Assembly: GCA_946811695.1 (NCBI GenBank)
Contig: OX328127.1
Location: forward strand, 46,854,982-46,918,981
From: Gonocerus acuteangulatus
Lineage: Eukaryota; Arthropoda; Insecta; Hemiptera; Coreidae
DNA: 64,000 nucleotides
Direction: 5' to 3'
Below the pieces are notes generated by a model. It ran no database searches. It was not told where the DNA came from and worked only from the letters and a program-made list of their open reading frames with translations. The stretch's first letter is position 1. Each line of letters begins with the position of its first letter. Positions 1-11,339 of the stretch are shown here, one piece after another. Made by a program: the position numbers and the translations under genes.

Positions 1-70
1 AGACAGATTGAAAATGGCTTATAGCCGAAACGTTTCTGTAACTTGAAAATAAAATATATGAGAACTGAAT
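1..70 (+). ncRNA. Degenerate hammerhead-like PLE terminal repeat fragment
   Basis: The window opens inside a fragment with a short hairpin (GGCT..AGCC) followed by GAAACG, the second half of the minimal hammerhead core seen elsewhere here. The first half, expected CTGANGA, reads TTGAAAA, so the core is broken. The left part lies outside the window. I infer a decayed Penelope-type terminal repeat. Confidence 0.3.
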
Positions 71-1149
71 AAAGCTATTGCCTACTATCTACAACATCTT
101 AGTCTTCAACTTAGGATATACAATGTATATATAAACATGAAAAGTTTTGCTCTTTTAATTAATAGCTGGCTGGATGTAAAGCCTCCATGTTCAGCGCTCC
201 TAGTGGTAGAACCAACAACCAATGCCCCAGCTAGTTTCAAGGCTTAATTCAATTTGAACTATTACAGATTGAACCCCAACTTCTAAGGAAACGATTAAGT
301 TTATTTTTTAAACACACCTTTCTCTTTAGATACCCACGACGTATAAAGAATTTCAATACACAATACACGTAAATGAAAGTATGAGCAAATTAGTAGTTCG
401 GGTCCTTAGTAAAACCCCTCCTAATGAACCGATTTAGTTTATTTTTACAAGGTATAGGGATGACCACACTCTAATATATATAGTTTAACCATCTGGAATA
501 TATACATGTTGTTAGGTGATTAAATGCGGAAAACGTAGGTTCAGATACCCCGCAGGCTGGTAGCAAAAAGGAGGGAGCGTGCCCCGAGGAAGAACACAAT
601 GACCCGGCTAAGGAGAAAATGACCCTCGGATTACGACAATTAGCTGGCCTTTGTAATTATCGGTGACCCGTAAACATCAACCCGGAGACTTAAGTCTATT
701 AAGTGGAAGCCTTCGGCTTGGGACCCAGTAATGGCTTGCCTTACCGATTGCTTTCCTTAGCCTTCCTCTGCCTCCTACGGCTTCTGGGGAGATGGTTTAT
801 TGAAAATACTTTGTACAGAGCTTATGAAAAGATTTGTTAGCGTTATGATTGTTTATGGTGATATATATATTATCGAAGGTTCTTGATTATTTTTGCGCGT
901 TTCCGAGAAAAAACGTAAAAAAAAAGAAGCTAAAACACATTTGTGACAATGCATTCGTCCATTATGCATATATAAAAAACATTAAAACTCTATGTTTTAT
1001 CCCGCACCCCATTCACTCACCCTCCCAGCCCCACTTTCACCTCATTTAATGCCCTCCTCCACCGCAAAAATATACGAGTCAGTATGCCTCTGATTTCGAT
1101 TCGTGAGCATTCCTCGAAATAAACTGATATGGTTCTTGGGGAAGTCCTA

Positions 1150-1470
1150 TTGGCACAATGATCGGGAAGCTGGTTCCAAGTCTACAGTTGAAATTGGTTG
1201 GACAATAACTATTATCCATGGCGTTGGAAAGAACGTGGAGGAGCGGTACCTTGGCCGGCTCGATATTCAGAACTCAAGCCCTTTGATTTCTTAGCATGAG
1301 GACACATTAAAGATTTGGACCTTACACCATATCATTGGCTCAAGGTTGCACCTCATCCATCGCATTAGATGGGCCTGGGAACAAATTACAGCAGAGCAAT
1401 GCACAAATGCCATGCAGTCTGTCAATGTGCGATGGGATGCCTTTATTGCTGGACCTTTGCATAGCTTTTA
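1150..1470 (+). pseudogene. Tc1/mariner-superfamily transposase relic (C-terminal part)
   Basis: Reading between frames gives RGGAVPWPARYSELKPFDF, then an in-frame stop, then GHIKDL. This matches the arrangement around the third catalytic acidic residue of arthropod Tc1/mariner-type transposases, where the family usually reads WP.RSPDL.P.DFFLWG..K. The catalytic D of SPDL is E here. A second frame carries a plausible C-terminal helix (ITAEQCTNAMQSVNVRWDAFIA). At least one frameshift and several stops show that it is dead. No terminal inverted repeats were found. Clade is uncertain; the family call rests on the SPDL-PLDF-like block only. Confidence 0.5.
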
Positions 1471-1509
1471 AATTGATAGTTAGGAATTATTAGAAGGGGC
1501 ATTTATTAT

Positions 1510-3202
1510 TTTATAATTATGGATGTGATCAGTGTTAAACGTCAAACTGCTTTAAGAATTTAAAATTTCATTTGATTAGGAATTGAAAGTTTTTTTTGTT
1601 TTGTGCTTTATCACTTTCCTCCGAAAAAAGTATATATTTGAAATTATGTTGAACTTGCAGCTTTACTTGCCGTCATGGAATTTCTTTGACCAGAAACATT
1701 TTTTTGTTGTTTTTTTGGGAGGGGGGTATTGGTGGGTGGACGGGGTGGAGGATAAAACATATACTTTTAATGATTTTTATATAGGCATTATGAAAGAATG
1801 CCTTTTCACAATTGTGTTTTAATTTTTTGCGTTTTTCTCAGAAAAATGCTTGTACAGTGATTGTAACAAAGAGACCAATCTAACCACAGAACAGAATCAT
1901 GTTTAGGTTTCACTAAACAGTAAAGTTGAAAATGAACGAATGGAGATTTGAATTATTAAAAGTCTTTTCTTCATTTCGAAGGGTCTTCGTTTTAAATAAT
2001 TAAACCAATAAATCAGGTAAATTATGCTTTAAAGATAATATACTACAGTTATAGAAACAGGGAATTGTTGTTATTCCCAAATCTACATTTCAACAAAATG
2101 TGCCTCTTAAATTTCTGAATTTCGAACGATCACACACGATTTGAAGAATTTCAATAAATATAATCAGAATATATAGATTACACAACTTCATTAGCTACAA
2201 AAAAAGGTTTTGTCCGTGTCAACAAAAAAAAATCTTCTGCGACAGGCATTTTCAGTTTATAACAACTTAAGATTATTTCTGACATAACGGTTAAATTCTC
2301 GTACTTGGAAATACCTTGAAAAACTAGTAGAGCTTAAGAATGGAGAAGTTGCAACCTGTGAATTTGATTTTTCTTTATTTCCATATTAATTTTAACATTT
2401 TCATGATCTAAATTTTTAAGGATAGGATTTACAAAGGTGTCTGTCACCCTTGTGATAGCACAGGAGTAATCGCTTCCTTTTCACGCAAGTTTACGCAACA
2501 TAGTGGGGCTAAACGTGGCTTTTTTTGCTCTTTTACGATTGGTACGATAAATTTATGACCCAAAATTGGTTCATTATGATGAACACCAATGAATCAATTG
2601 ACTTTATCAATTCCTTTTCTATTTCCCTTCAATCTGGAATACATTGGAAAAAATTAAAATTTATTATGAGATGGAATTTGTGATTGCTTCACCATTCTGC
2701 TTTAAAGGACACGGAGGACACGACGAATCGGCGGCTGTGGAGCTAGGTTTGTTAAGTTCGGTTCATATCGGCTCCATCGATGTGCTTTGAGGGCCGATTG
2801 TGCCCGGTGAACGGCTGAATGGAGTTCAGAGATAGATCCTGTGGAATACAAGCTTGGCTTATCAGATACAAACTACAAAAGGAAACTGATATTTCTGAAT
2901 AAAACACAAAGCCCTGAAAACCTAACGACACGCTCCGGATAGGAAGCCGTGTATCATATCTTCAAATAGAGTTCTAATGAAAAAATTAATCAATGATGAA
3001 ATGATAAGTAATTATTTGATTATAATCCATTACGAATAACTTCAAAAGAAAGTTAAGCAAACCAACGAAAAAACTAAGTCAACGTGTTACGTTTTCTAAA
3101 ACAAAAAAAAAAAAATTAAATACATTTTAAGTTCTCAATCATTCGAAAAAAAAGCCATAATTTTTAACCAATTTGTAAACCTTGTAAATGAACTTTGTAA
3201 TC

Positions 3203-3206
<4 letters not shown>
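1510..3206. other. AT-rich non-coding stretch, nothing assigned
   Basis: No convincing ORF, RNA or terminal repeat was seen. The stretch holds several short A/T runs. A more GC-rich patch at about 2700-2870 differs in composition from its surroundings but I could not assign it. Confidence 0.5.

Positions 3207-3251
<45 letters not shown>
3207..3251 (+). repeat. Poly(A) tract (45 bp)
   Basis: An uninterrupted run of A, possibly the tail of an old retroposon lying to its left (the ~100 bp before it are AT-rich and unassigned). No target-site duplication was recognised. Confidence 0.8.
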
Positions 3252-3256
<5 letters not shown>

Positions 3257-3931
3257 AACTAGGGGCACATTAAATGTTTTAATTTAAGCTCAAAGTTATA
3301 CCAATTTTCGTTGCAAGGAATCAAATAGTGCGGCTGGTATGAGTAGAATAATTAATAACTTGGTTACGTTATGCAAATAGAGAAATATAAATGAGTATGC
3401 TCGGAGGTCATTTTTGTTCTCTTGTAGATGGAATCGATGAAAATTTGATGATATTTTTCAAATATTTTCTTGAGCTAGCGAAAATCACTCAACCGACCAG
3501 TCGAGGCCTCAGCATTTTGTTAACCCCAGATATCTGTATTTTTCTTTCAACGGCCAATTGTATTCATCAGAGGGTTTAGTTAAAAACTTGATTTTTCCGT
3601 GATATTTCGTTTGACGTCTTTTTAGCTATAGTCCGTTTAGATAGGCGAAAATTCTATTGCGCATGCGTGAATGTCCGAGGGAAATATTCACACTCCTTTC
3701 TGTTCGTTCTTTCGCAAAGCAGTTTAATAAACTACACATTAAGTGAAAACTGTTTATGTCTTTTTTAGGACCAAGAAGAAAAACTTTGAAAGAGAGATAG
3801 TTTTTAATGTTTAATTCTTAATGTTTATTCATACTTAGCCAAAACTAAGGCTGAAATCGTATATGTATAGGAGGTCAGTAAATGAAATAATGAGTTTGAT
3901 TTTAAATTTTTTTATTTTATTTTAATAGATT

Positions 3932-4845
3932 TCAGTTGTATATTGTACAGCGCTGGAGACGGTTCTTCCTCTCCCCATTGCAGTGCCGGAACTCCGATAC
4001 TAAATTAGCCTTTATCTGGTCGGCTACAGCCATTTGAATGTTTTGAAGTGTCCCAAAATGAGTTTGCTTGAGGATATTTTTGAACTTCGGGAAGAGAAAA
4101 ATGTCTCAAGGACTCAAACCTGGCGAATAAGGAGGCTGAGGATTATAAGGAAATATCGGATCATTATCGGGATGCAACACCTAGCTGTTCTTGATGTTTG
4201 GTCTCACACGAATCAATGACTCTTTTTCGATTTTTTCAAGAATCTCACGGTAAACGTGTTGCTTGACCAACAGTTTGGACTTAAGGTAGAAATATTTTGT
4301 GGACGATTCTGTGGACATCGAAAAACTAATCAGTATGCATTTGATGTTCAACTTCCTCGTCATTGCTTTTTTGGGCATTGGAGACATTTATGTGAGCCAC
4401 TCCATGTTCCTGTGCTCGGTTTCTGGATAGTACTCAAACACCCAAGACACGTTCCCGAAAATAAGGTTAATTATCAGTCGATTCCAAAAAGTCAAGTCAA
4501 CTGCCCTCCCTCCTTATGACTTTTTGATCTTGCAAAAGATTTTTTTTTTTTTACCACTTTTGCGCAGATTTTTCTCATCCAGAATTCATTGGTCAAAATT
4601 TGATGAACGTCGGTGTGGGTTAAATTAAATGTTCTCCTGATCCTTCTGACAGGCACATCTGAAAACACAAGATCCCCGATCTAACAATAGCACAAGAGCC
4701 GTAAGGTGACGGCTTACCGCTTCGTGCTTCATCTTCCATCGACTCATATTTCCAAAAATTCCTGCCACCGAAAAATGTGGGCTCTTGACCAACTACTATC
4801 TCCGTAGGCCTGCTGTTATCCAAACTTTTTTATCGTCGCATTGTG
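3932..4845 (-). pseudogene. mariner transposase pseudogene
   Basis: Read on the minus strand, the region holds, in family order: an N-terminal block (ESMEDEARSGKPS, like the ED.PRSGRPS linker), a segment like SVHQILTNEFWMRKICAK (family: S.HTIL...LGMRKVCAKWVP), NVSWVFEYYPETEHRNMEWL (family: DETWV..YDPETK..S..W), PMPKKAMTRKLNIKCILISF, a block with PDNDP (family HHDNAP), SPGLSP then stop then DIFLFPKFK (family SPDLAPCDFFLFPKLK), and a C-terminus like SEFRHCNGERKNRLQRC. The D of the DND block and the last catalytic D of the DD34D triad are present; the first reads N. At least three frameshifts and several stops make it non-functional. Terminal repeats were not identified, so only the coding relic is bounded. 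The mariner assignment is strong because the blocks are collinear. Confidence 0.85.
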
Positions 4846-5334
4846 TCACTCATTTTTAGAAAAAAAGAAAAAAATGGTTTACAAAAAAAATCGCTACGGA
4901 CAACCAAATGACTCGAGCAACTTCAAAACCGTACTGCAGGCGGATCACATGTTCCCCTGTCGCCCAATCCTAGCACCTCCAGTGTTGCGAGATCGAACGT
5001 TACGTTGCCAGACTCATAAGTTAATTTACATACCTCTTATATATATACCTAAATTACTAAATAATTTAATAACACAGTAATCTCACTAATACACTGAATT
5101 AAAAAATAACCTAAATATAAGTAATCGAGACAGCCATCTAATATTAATTTATTTATTTAACATATTTTCCATCAAGTATAGATACAGTAATTTAATTAAG
5201 GGAATATCTCTATTTGAGTCTGAGAGAACACAGATCTCAATTTGTCAATACAAAAATGCCTCGGTAGATCCTAAGTAATGCAGTCAGTCGTCTTTATATA
5301 TTTTAAGGGTCATGTGAAATATTATATATATTCT

Positions 5335-5500
5335 CCCCCCCCCCCCCAAAAAAAAACCCCAGCAAAGCAAACTAAAAAAAGAAGGAAAAAAACATAAATA
5401 AATAGAAAAACAAAGAGTTAAAATGCGGTCGGTCGGATAAGAGTGTATATGGGATAGAGAGAGAGAGAGAGTGAGAGAGAGAGAGAGAGTGTATATGGGA
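5335..5500. repeat. C-run, A-rich tract and (GA)n
   Basis: A 13-bp C run and an A-run are followed about 100 bp later by interrupted GA repeats (about 5456-5488). ORFs predicted here are low-complexity. Confidence 0.8.
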
Positions 5501-5704
5501 GGAGGGGGTGTTGGATATTGAATTTGTGCCAGGCCACCCCTATTGTTAACATCACGCCGTTTAAAGCCGACCCTCTGTCCACAGCACTTATCCTCTCTCG
5601 CACACACTCGCCCTCTCTCTAAAACACATCCTCACCACTCTCCAGGTCATATAGTCATCCGTCTCACTACTCTTATGCTTTTCCTATTTGCGGTTTGTCG
5701 AGTT

Positions 5705-5707
<3 letters not shown>

Positions 5708-5777
<70 letters not shown>
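5708..5777 (+). repeat. (CT)n microsatellite, 70 bp
   Basis: Pure CT dinucleotide tract of about 35 units. It generates the serine/leucine-rich spurious frames on both strands. Confidence 0.95.
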
Positions 5778-5781
<4 letters not shown>

Positions 5782-5862
5782 TCTTATCACGACTCTCCAT
5801 CGTCACGATCTGCACTTCCCTGATGAATGTGTGCCTTTGACACCTTCATAAGGAAGATCATC

Positions 5863-5865
<3 letters not shown>

Positions 5866-5929
<64 letters not shown>

Positions 5930-5930
5930 T
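5866..5930 (+). repeat. (TA)n(GA)n compound microsatellite
   Basis: A TA tract switches directly to GA repeats, with more interrupted GA repeats up to about 6030. Confidence 0.95.
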
Positions 5931-6274
5931 AAGAAAAGGATTGGTGGGGCAATAAGGGAGAAATAGAGGTAGATTACTATAAGAACTAGAGAGAGACGGA
6001 GTGACAGAGAGTGAGAGAGAAAGAGCGGAAGTGAGAGACACGCGTCTTTGTGGTTTCGAAAATTATTTAATAATTCAAGTAAAGGAATTTGACCTAAGAA
6101 AAGAAAACAAAGCGCTTACAGCGTCATGGCTTTATCATCAGCGCTTCTAAAACTTAATTTATTTTATTGAGAGGAGATCGTTGACCGTAGATGATGCAAG
6201 GTAGGGATTGTCGGGGTTCGGTCACTGCTATTTAATAAAACTACATTTTATCATAAAAATGGTTTTATTGTGCC

Positions 6275-6307
6275 GACGTTTCGGCTTGAACTTCAAGCCT
6301 TCATCAG
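6275..6307 (-). ncRNA. Minimal type-I hammerhead ribozyme in PLE terminal repeat
   Basis: On the minus strand: CTGATGA, a stem II hairpin with GGCTTG pairing CAAGCC, then GAAACGTC. All invariant core residues (CUGANGA and GAAA) are intact. Stem III is only the self-complementary ACGU, too short to loop as a monomer; such minimal PLE hammerheads are known and thought to act as dimers. The predicted cleavage is after GUC. Confidence 0.8.
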
Positions 6308-6344
6308 GGCTGTAAAAAACAAGTAGGACGGATGTAATACTGAA

Positions 6345-6349
<5 letters not shown>

Positions 6350-6380
<31 letters not shown>
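6350..6380 (+). repeat. (TA)n microsatellite
   Basis: Short TA tract inside the PLE 3' region, with related TATG/ACAC repeats on both sides. Confidence 0.9.
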
Positions 6381-6383
<3 letters not shown>

Positions 6384-6820
6384 TACATACACAAATACAC
6401 ATACATATATATATGGAAAAAGACAAAACATAAAATGCTAGAACATAATATATAGAAGAACAATGTGCTCTAGGATACCAATGTGTTTCGATTATTAGGA
6501 AAACAGATATAAGAATAACAGATTACATATTAGATTAGATATAAGAATAACAATATGGGCTTACCGATGGGAAGATAGAGAACTATTCCTCACAAATGCG
6601 GGATCATTTCTGACAGTTAATACAGGGAAACATAGGAAGAAAGGAGTTGGTGAGGGGGGGGGGGGGGGTTCTGGACCACCCAATGGACAGAGAATATAGA
6701 AGATGAAAGAAAGAGCGGCAAAAGCGGTGAAGTACAGTAAGGGGTCATAAAGTCATAAAATGTTGTGTTAATGGAAAGGGAGTCAGGTATAAAGGGCTAT
6801 ATTGCAGGCGGTATAGGGGA

Positions 6821-7770
6821 TTAGGATGGAGTTTTTAATAAATGGAAGATGTTGGAGTAGGTAGAGGAGATGACTTCTTTGTCAATTTTGTCATTAACTG
6901 GGTTATTTTCTAGGTGGATAAAAATTGATTCGGAAAGGAGGCGTTTGTCTTCGTTGGATTCAGTGGAAAGGATGGAGTATAGGTCAAAACCAAAGTCATG
7001 TCCGTCTGTGATGGCATGTCTAGTTAAAGCTGTCTTTATGTCTTTATTCCGGACATCGTTTTTGTGGTTGTTGATACGTTTTCTTACTGGGTTTTTATTC
7101 TGTCCAATGTACGCACTATTGCAGTTGGGTGTGATGCAAGGGATTCTGTAGACTACATTGGTCCTGTCTTTTTGTGGGATAGGGTCTTTGAGAGTCGTAT
7201 GTAAGTTTTTCAGTTTGTTCTGTGTCGATAGTCCTAGTTTTAGAGTGGGGAATGTATCGCGTAGGGATTTTTGGATTTTTTCTGTGAGGTTTGGGATATA
7301 TGGGAGGCCTCTGAATTGAGGGACAATATTGTCTTGGGTTGTCTTGGGATGGGTTTAGGGTTATTAAAAGAATTTATGAGACGGGTGATAATGTTGATAG
7401 GAAATCCATTGGTAGTAAGAATATCGAGGAGTCGGGATTTGTTGGCAGGGTGAAATTTGGTGTCGGATAGGGAGAGGGCTCGATTTATTAGGTTGCTGGC
7501 AGTATTGAGGATTTGGTGTTTGGGGTGTGAGGAAAGGTAATGGAGAAGTCGTCCCGAGTAAGTGGGTTTGGTATACCAATCAGTGGATATAGAGCCGCCT
7601 GTATTTCTTATATGGAGTATGTCAAGGAAAGGAAGGGAGTTGTTAGTTTCGGTCTCGATGGTGAATATTAACCGGGGATGGTAGGAGTTAAAGGCTATTA
7701 GAATTTCTGGAATCTTATCAGGATTAATTATGAGGAAGAGGTCGTCAACATATTTTTTTATGTTGACTTT
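6821..7770 (-). pseudogene. PLE polyprotein fragment: RT C-terminus plus GIY-YIG endonuclease
   Basis: The fragment begins at KKYVDDLFLIIN (RT motif C; YVDD at 7752-7741), followed by the RT thumb-side block (FTIETETNNSLPFLDI and STDWYTKPTYSGRLLHYLSS). It continues to about 7345 with no stop, then one frameshift moves the reading to QFRGLPYIPN and on to the endonuclease: VVYRIPCITPNCNSAYIGQ, then RKRINNHKND, TRHAITDGHDFGF and LLSESIFIHLENNPVND, ending at TAA 6823-6821. The GIY-YIG core (VY...YIG), the conserved Arg/His helix and the catalytic Glu (SES) are all visible, together with the C-x5-C pair typical of PLE endonucleases. Only one frameshift over ~300 codons suggests a fairly young insertion. 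All RT motifs upstream of C are missing, so it cannot act autonomously. Some frames in the region are non-coding shadows on the plus strand. Confidence 0.88.
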
Positions 7771-8766
7771 TTATTTATTTATTTATTTTTTTATATTGTT
7801 TTTTTTTATGTTGAGGTTAATTTATTTTAGTGGTTCACTCGCAGACTATCTTAGGATATTTCGAATAACCGTTAAAATTTTCTTTTTACGAATCAACATT
7901 TCTTACACGTTCCGGTTGTGTGTTGATTTTGAAGCAAGAACTACTGATTACATTCCCCTGTTCCTATTGAAATTCTTATTTAGGAGCCATGAGTCCCTGA
8001 ATATTCTCTGATGCCTGATATATCTAGCTTTATAAATTAATATGACAGCGATGTAAGACTTATGGTCTTAAAATAATTTAAGATGATACCGTTCTCGCTG
8101 ATTGGAGGTTAATACTGCTTTTGAAAACGTTGTGTGATAAATTCTGCCATTTCTATGGACTAACTTTTTATGAAACAAAAATGCTTACAAGAGTGAATGT
8201 TCAATGATTGTAATTGTCCTCTGGATAGGAGCTTATTATGATAAATACTCTCAGGATAATAAGCTCTTCCCAATATGCGGCAATCGTTTCTATACTTCTG
8301 CTGAAAAAGTTCAGTCGGTAGATAAAAACTGAAAAGTCAGGAATGGTCGATACCACTTTATCTAGATTACGAATCCCCTTTTCGTGAATCCATTTCGTGA
8401 TTACTCTTATCAGTAGGTGGATTCGGTATACTCAGCATCACTATTTGGAACTATTTTCAATCCTATTTGAAAACCTGATACCAGTCATCCAGGATCCGTT
8501 TCAAAATCTACATTGCAGTACTAATCCAGAGTACTGCATCCACGGGGGAAAAAAGTATTGCAGCAGTTCACTTAGTGAGATTATATACCGTGTTTTTTTT
8601 TTACGGTTAGCTTTGGATATGACTGACTCCACTTGTTTCTTGTTTTTAGCCCTTTCCTCCGAAGGAAAGTAGCTATTGAGGTTGCACTCATGACGGAATT
8701 TTTGAAAAATTTCTTCAAATCTTTATCGATCCTACCGAGTAGACGCCGAAAATGACCCCCATTAAA

Positions 8767-8769
<3 letters not shown>

Positions 8770-8814
<45 letters not shown>
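8770..8814 (+). repeat. (TA)n microsatellite
   Basis: Pure TA tract of 45 bp. Confidence 0.95.
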
Positions 8815-8817
<3 letters not shown>

Positions 8818-9438
8818 TGTTAACACGATAGCGGCCAGTGTTTTTGTTCTTCACGAAACTTAGTATGTAGCGTTCAATTAGCAAACGATTGAACGAGTTC
8901 GTTAGCCAGAGATGGGCAGATTCGTATTCGTAAATCCGAATCCGAATTTGATTCACAGCACCTTGGCGTGTAAATCCGAATACGAATACATTCGTATTCA
9001 AAAGTGTGAATCCGAATGGATTCATATTTGCAAGTGTGAATCCGAATCCGAAATTTAGATTCACACATATGAATCCGAATTCGAATCTATTCGTATTCAC
9101 ACAGTTGAATCCGATTCCATTCGGATTCACATCTATGAATACGAATCCATTCGGATTCACATCTATGAATACTAATCCATTCGGATTCACACTTGGATTT
9201 ACTGAAAAATTCAATTCAAAAGGCCAATATAAATAAATAAATGCCTGTCAGTACCTCACTACTGGTCGAGTTTTGAGTTTTAGCGAATTTTCGTATGTAT
9301 ATTTATTAGCCTCAGACTAAGTATTTGACCCAAAAATTAATATGAAAACTTTCCTACTATTTAGAGCCCCAAGTCGTACATTCTGCCGAGAAATGTAGCC
9401 ACCATGAAACGGGATAGTTCTCCCTCTCCTCCAGAGCC

Positions 9439-9471
9439 CTGAAGAAGGCTTACATTTCAAGCCGAAACTTT
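9439..9471 (+). ncRNA. Hammerhead-like motif, left arm of the hAT element
   Basis: CTGAAGA, stem II with GGCTT pairing AAGCC, then GAAACTTT. The two core boxes are intact but the short stem III reads ACTT rather than palindromic ACGT, so activity is doubtful. Downstream sequence (ATGAAATGTAGTTTTTATT) matches the PLE terminal-repeat tail at 6.2 kb and 33.2 kb. Confidence 0.6.
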
Positions 9472-10262
9472 GGCATAAATAAACTAAATTTAACTATGAA
9501 ATGTAGTTTTTATTGAATATGAAGACGGAATTGTCATTTCTTAAGACTCTCACGTACACAAAAGTGTCAAAGTTATTTTTAAAAAATGTTTGTGAATAAA
9601 TAACTGCTTTTGAATTTAAATAATTGATGGTAAATTTCAATTAAACTTCTTTATTACGACCTTTTCCATAAGTGCGCATGCGCATGTTTACAAATTTAGT
9701 TGTTTACATTAGCTCTCATAACCCTCATAACAGTGAACTTTAGTGCTTAATAACTTCTTTCCTTGTTGAATGCGAACTTTTTTTTCAGCGGATTCGTGTT
9801 TAGTGCATCAAAATACGTTAATGTACAAAATTTGAAAGAAATCGGTTTGGAGGACGCTAAACTTCAGTTTTACCTGAAATTATGTTGTAACTATAGCTTT
9901 AGCTAAAATGTTGTAACTATAGCTAAAGCTATTAGCTATCATGACATTTAAACATTTCATGAATAAATTAGCGATTAGTGCTCGCTAATTTTTGCCCAAC
10001 TGTGATTTAGACCCTACAAAATACTCCATATTAAATCAAAAGACTACAAAACCCCTATAATTAAATTCAACTTCCAAACCTTAAGCGTTCGCCGAATTAC
10101 AAAAACATATAAATATTACCGTTTAAACCCTCTCTCTTATTCATGTGATGTTGCTGTGTGCTTTTGACACTTTTGTGTACGTGAGAATCTTAAGAAATGA
10201 CAATTCCGTCTTCATATTCAATAAAAACTACATTTCATAGTTAAATTGAGTTTATTTATGCC

Positions 10263-10295
10263 AAAGTTTCGGCTAGAAATGTAAGCCTTCTTCAG
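10263..10295 (-). ncRNA. Hammerhead-like motif, right arm of the hAT element
   Basis: Mirror copy of the left-arm motif: on the minus strand CTGAAGA, a GGCT..AGCC stem, GAAACTTT. It shares the ACTT change with its partner, so the change predates or followed the arm inversion. Confidence 0.6.
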
Positions 10296-10826
10296 GGCTA
10301 TGGAGGAGAGGGAGAACTATCCCGTTTCATGGTGGCTACATTTCTCGGCAGAATGTACGACTTGGGGCTCTAAATAGTAGGAAAGTTTTCATATTAATTT
10401 TTGGGACAAATACTTAGTCTGAGGCTAATAAATATACATACGAAAATTCGCTAAAACTCAAAACTCGACCAGTAGTGAGGTACTGACAGGCATTTATTTA
10501 TTCATATTGGTCTTTTGAATTGAATTTTTCAGTGAATCCAAATGGATTCGTATTCATAGATGTGAATCCGAATGGATTCGTATTCATAGATGTGAATCCG
10601 AATGGATTCGGATTCATATGTATGAATACGAATAGATTTGGATTCGGATTCATATGTGTGAATCCAAATTTCGGATTCGGATTCACACTTGCAAATATGA
10701 ATCCATTCGGATTCACACTTTTGAATACGAATGTATTCGTATTCGGATTTACACGTCAAGGTGCTGTGAATCAAATTCGGATTCGGATTTACGAATACGA
10801 ATCTGCCACTCTGTCGTTAGCCACCA

Positions 10827-11310
10827 AAATCGGTCCATCTGGAGGGGGATTTACCCCGGACCCAAAACACTAATTTGACCATGCCAGCCGTAGTTTTTGT
10901 TATATTTCAACGAAACTCGGTATTCGTTATGTTGATCTAAAGATAGAAATACATTGTATAAATAAACTAAATCGGTTCATTAGGAGGGGGGGGGTTACTC
11001 AGGACCCACATTACTAATTTGCCACCACCAGCCGTAATATTTGTTACATTGCAACGAAACTCGGTATTCGTGGTGGTAATCAACAAAGAAAAATGGGTTG
11101 TAAAAAGAAACTTAATCGGGTTATTTGGAGGGGGGGTTTACTCCGGACCTAAAGTATTAATATACTCATACCGGTCGTAATTTCTGCTGTGTTGTAACGA
11201 AACGCGGTATACGTCGTGGGTATCTCATAAGAAAGAAGTGTTGTGAAAATGGAGTAAATCGGTCAATTGGAAAGGTGGGTTTACTTTAAACTCTGTTTCA
11301 TTAGAAATGT
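10827..11310 (+). repeat. Tandem repeat, ~142-bp unit, about 3.3 copies
   Basis: Units start near 10827, 10968, 11112 and 11252. Each opens with AAATCGGTCNATTNGGAGG then a G-run and GTTTACTC, followed by a block with CCGTAAT and ending in CGAAACTCGGTATTCGT. Divergence between units is roughly a quarter. The hAT element is inserted just before the first unit. Single related units occur at 13.4-13.6 kb (inverted) and at 59.28-59.40 kb. Confidence 0.8.
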
Positions 11311-11339
11311 GTACCGCCAGACGTAGGTTCACAAAGCCG

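Larger units (their letters stand above)
6205..7770 (-). mobile_element. Penelope-like element, 5'-truncated
   Basis: A minus-strand retroelement starts abruptly inside the reverse transcriptase (about 7770), runs through the GIY-YIG endonuclease (stop at 6821) and a ~600-bp 3' region, and ends in a terminal repeat carrying a hammerhead ribozyme (6275-6307). RT followed by GIY-YIG, with hammerheads in the flanking repeats, is diagnostic of endonuclease-bearing Penelope-like elements. 5' truncation is common in this class. The 3' boundary is inferred from similarity to related repeats at 33.0-33.25 kb, which share TGTAGTTTTATT and a CGAACCC end. A (TG/TA)-rich tract and a G-run at about 6655-6668 lie within the 3' region. 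Confidence 0.85.
8899..10821. mobile_element. hAT-type foldback MITE with 8-bp target duplication
   Basis: The element proper spans 8907-10813. Its ends read CAGAGATGGGCAGATTCG and, inverted, CAGAGTGGCAGATTCG, the CAG(A/G)GATGGGC terminus typical of many hAT elements. It is flanked by a perfect 8-bp duplication TCGTTAGC (8899-8906 and 10814-10821), as expected for hAT. The inverted arms are very long, about 660 bp each (8907-9570 and 10163-10813). Each arm has an outer ~330 bp of degenerate GAATCC/GATTC/CGTATTC motifs that are themselves palindromic, then ~330 bp of unique sequence with a hammerhead motif. The ~590-bp centre has no recognisable transposase. It is therefore non-autonomous. The ORFs seen in the arms are repeat artefacts. 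Confidence 0.85.

Noticed and set aside
6120..6160. Hammerhead candidate (CTGATGA on the minus strand near 6136)
   Set aside because: No GAAA box follows at the right distance and no stem II forms.
8762..9236. Frames of 64-150 codons with N-P-N-G-F repeats
   Set aside because: Artefacts of the GAATCC-type palindromic motifs in the hAT arm; the mirror arm at 10.5-10.8 kb gives the same frames.
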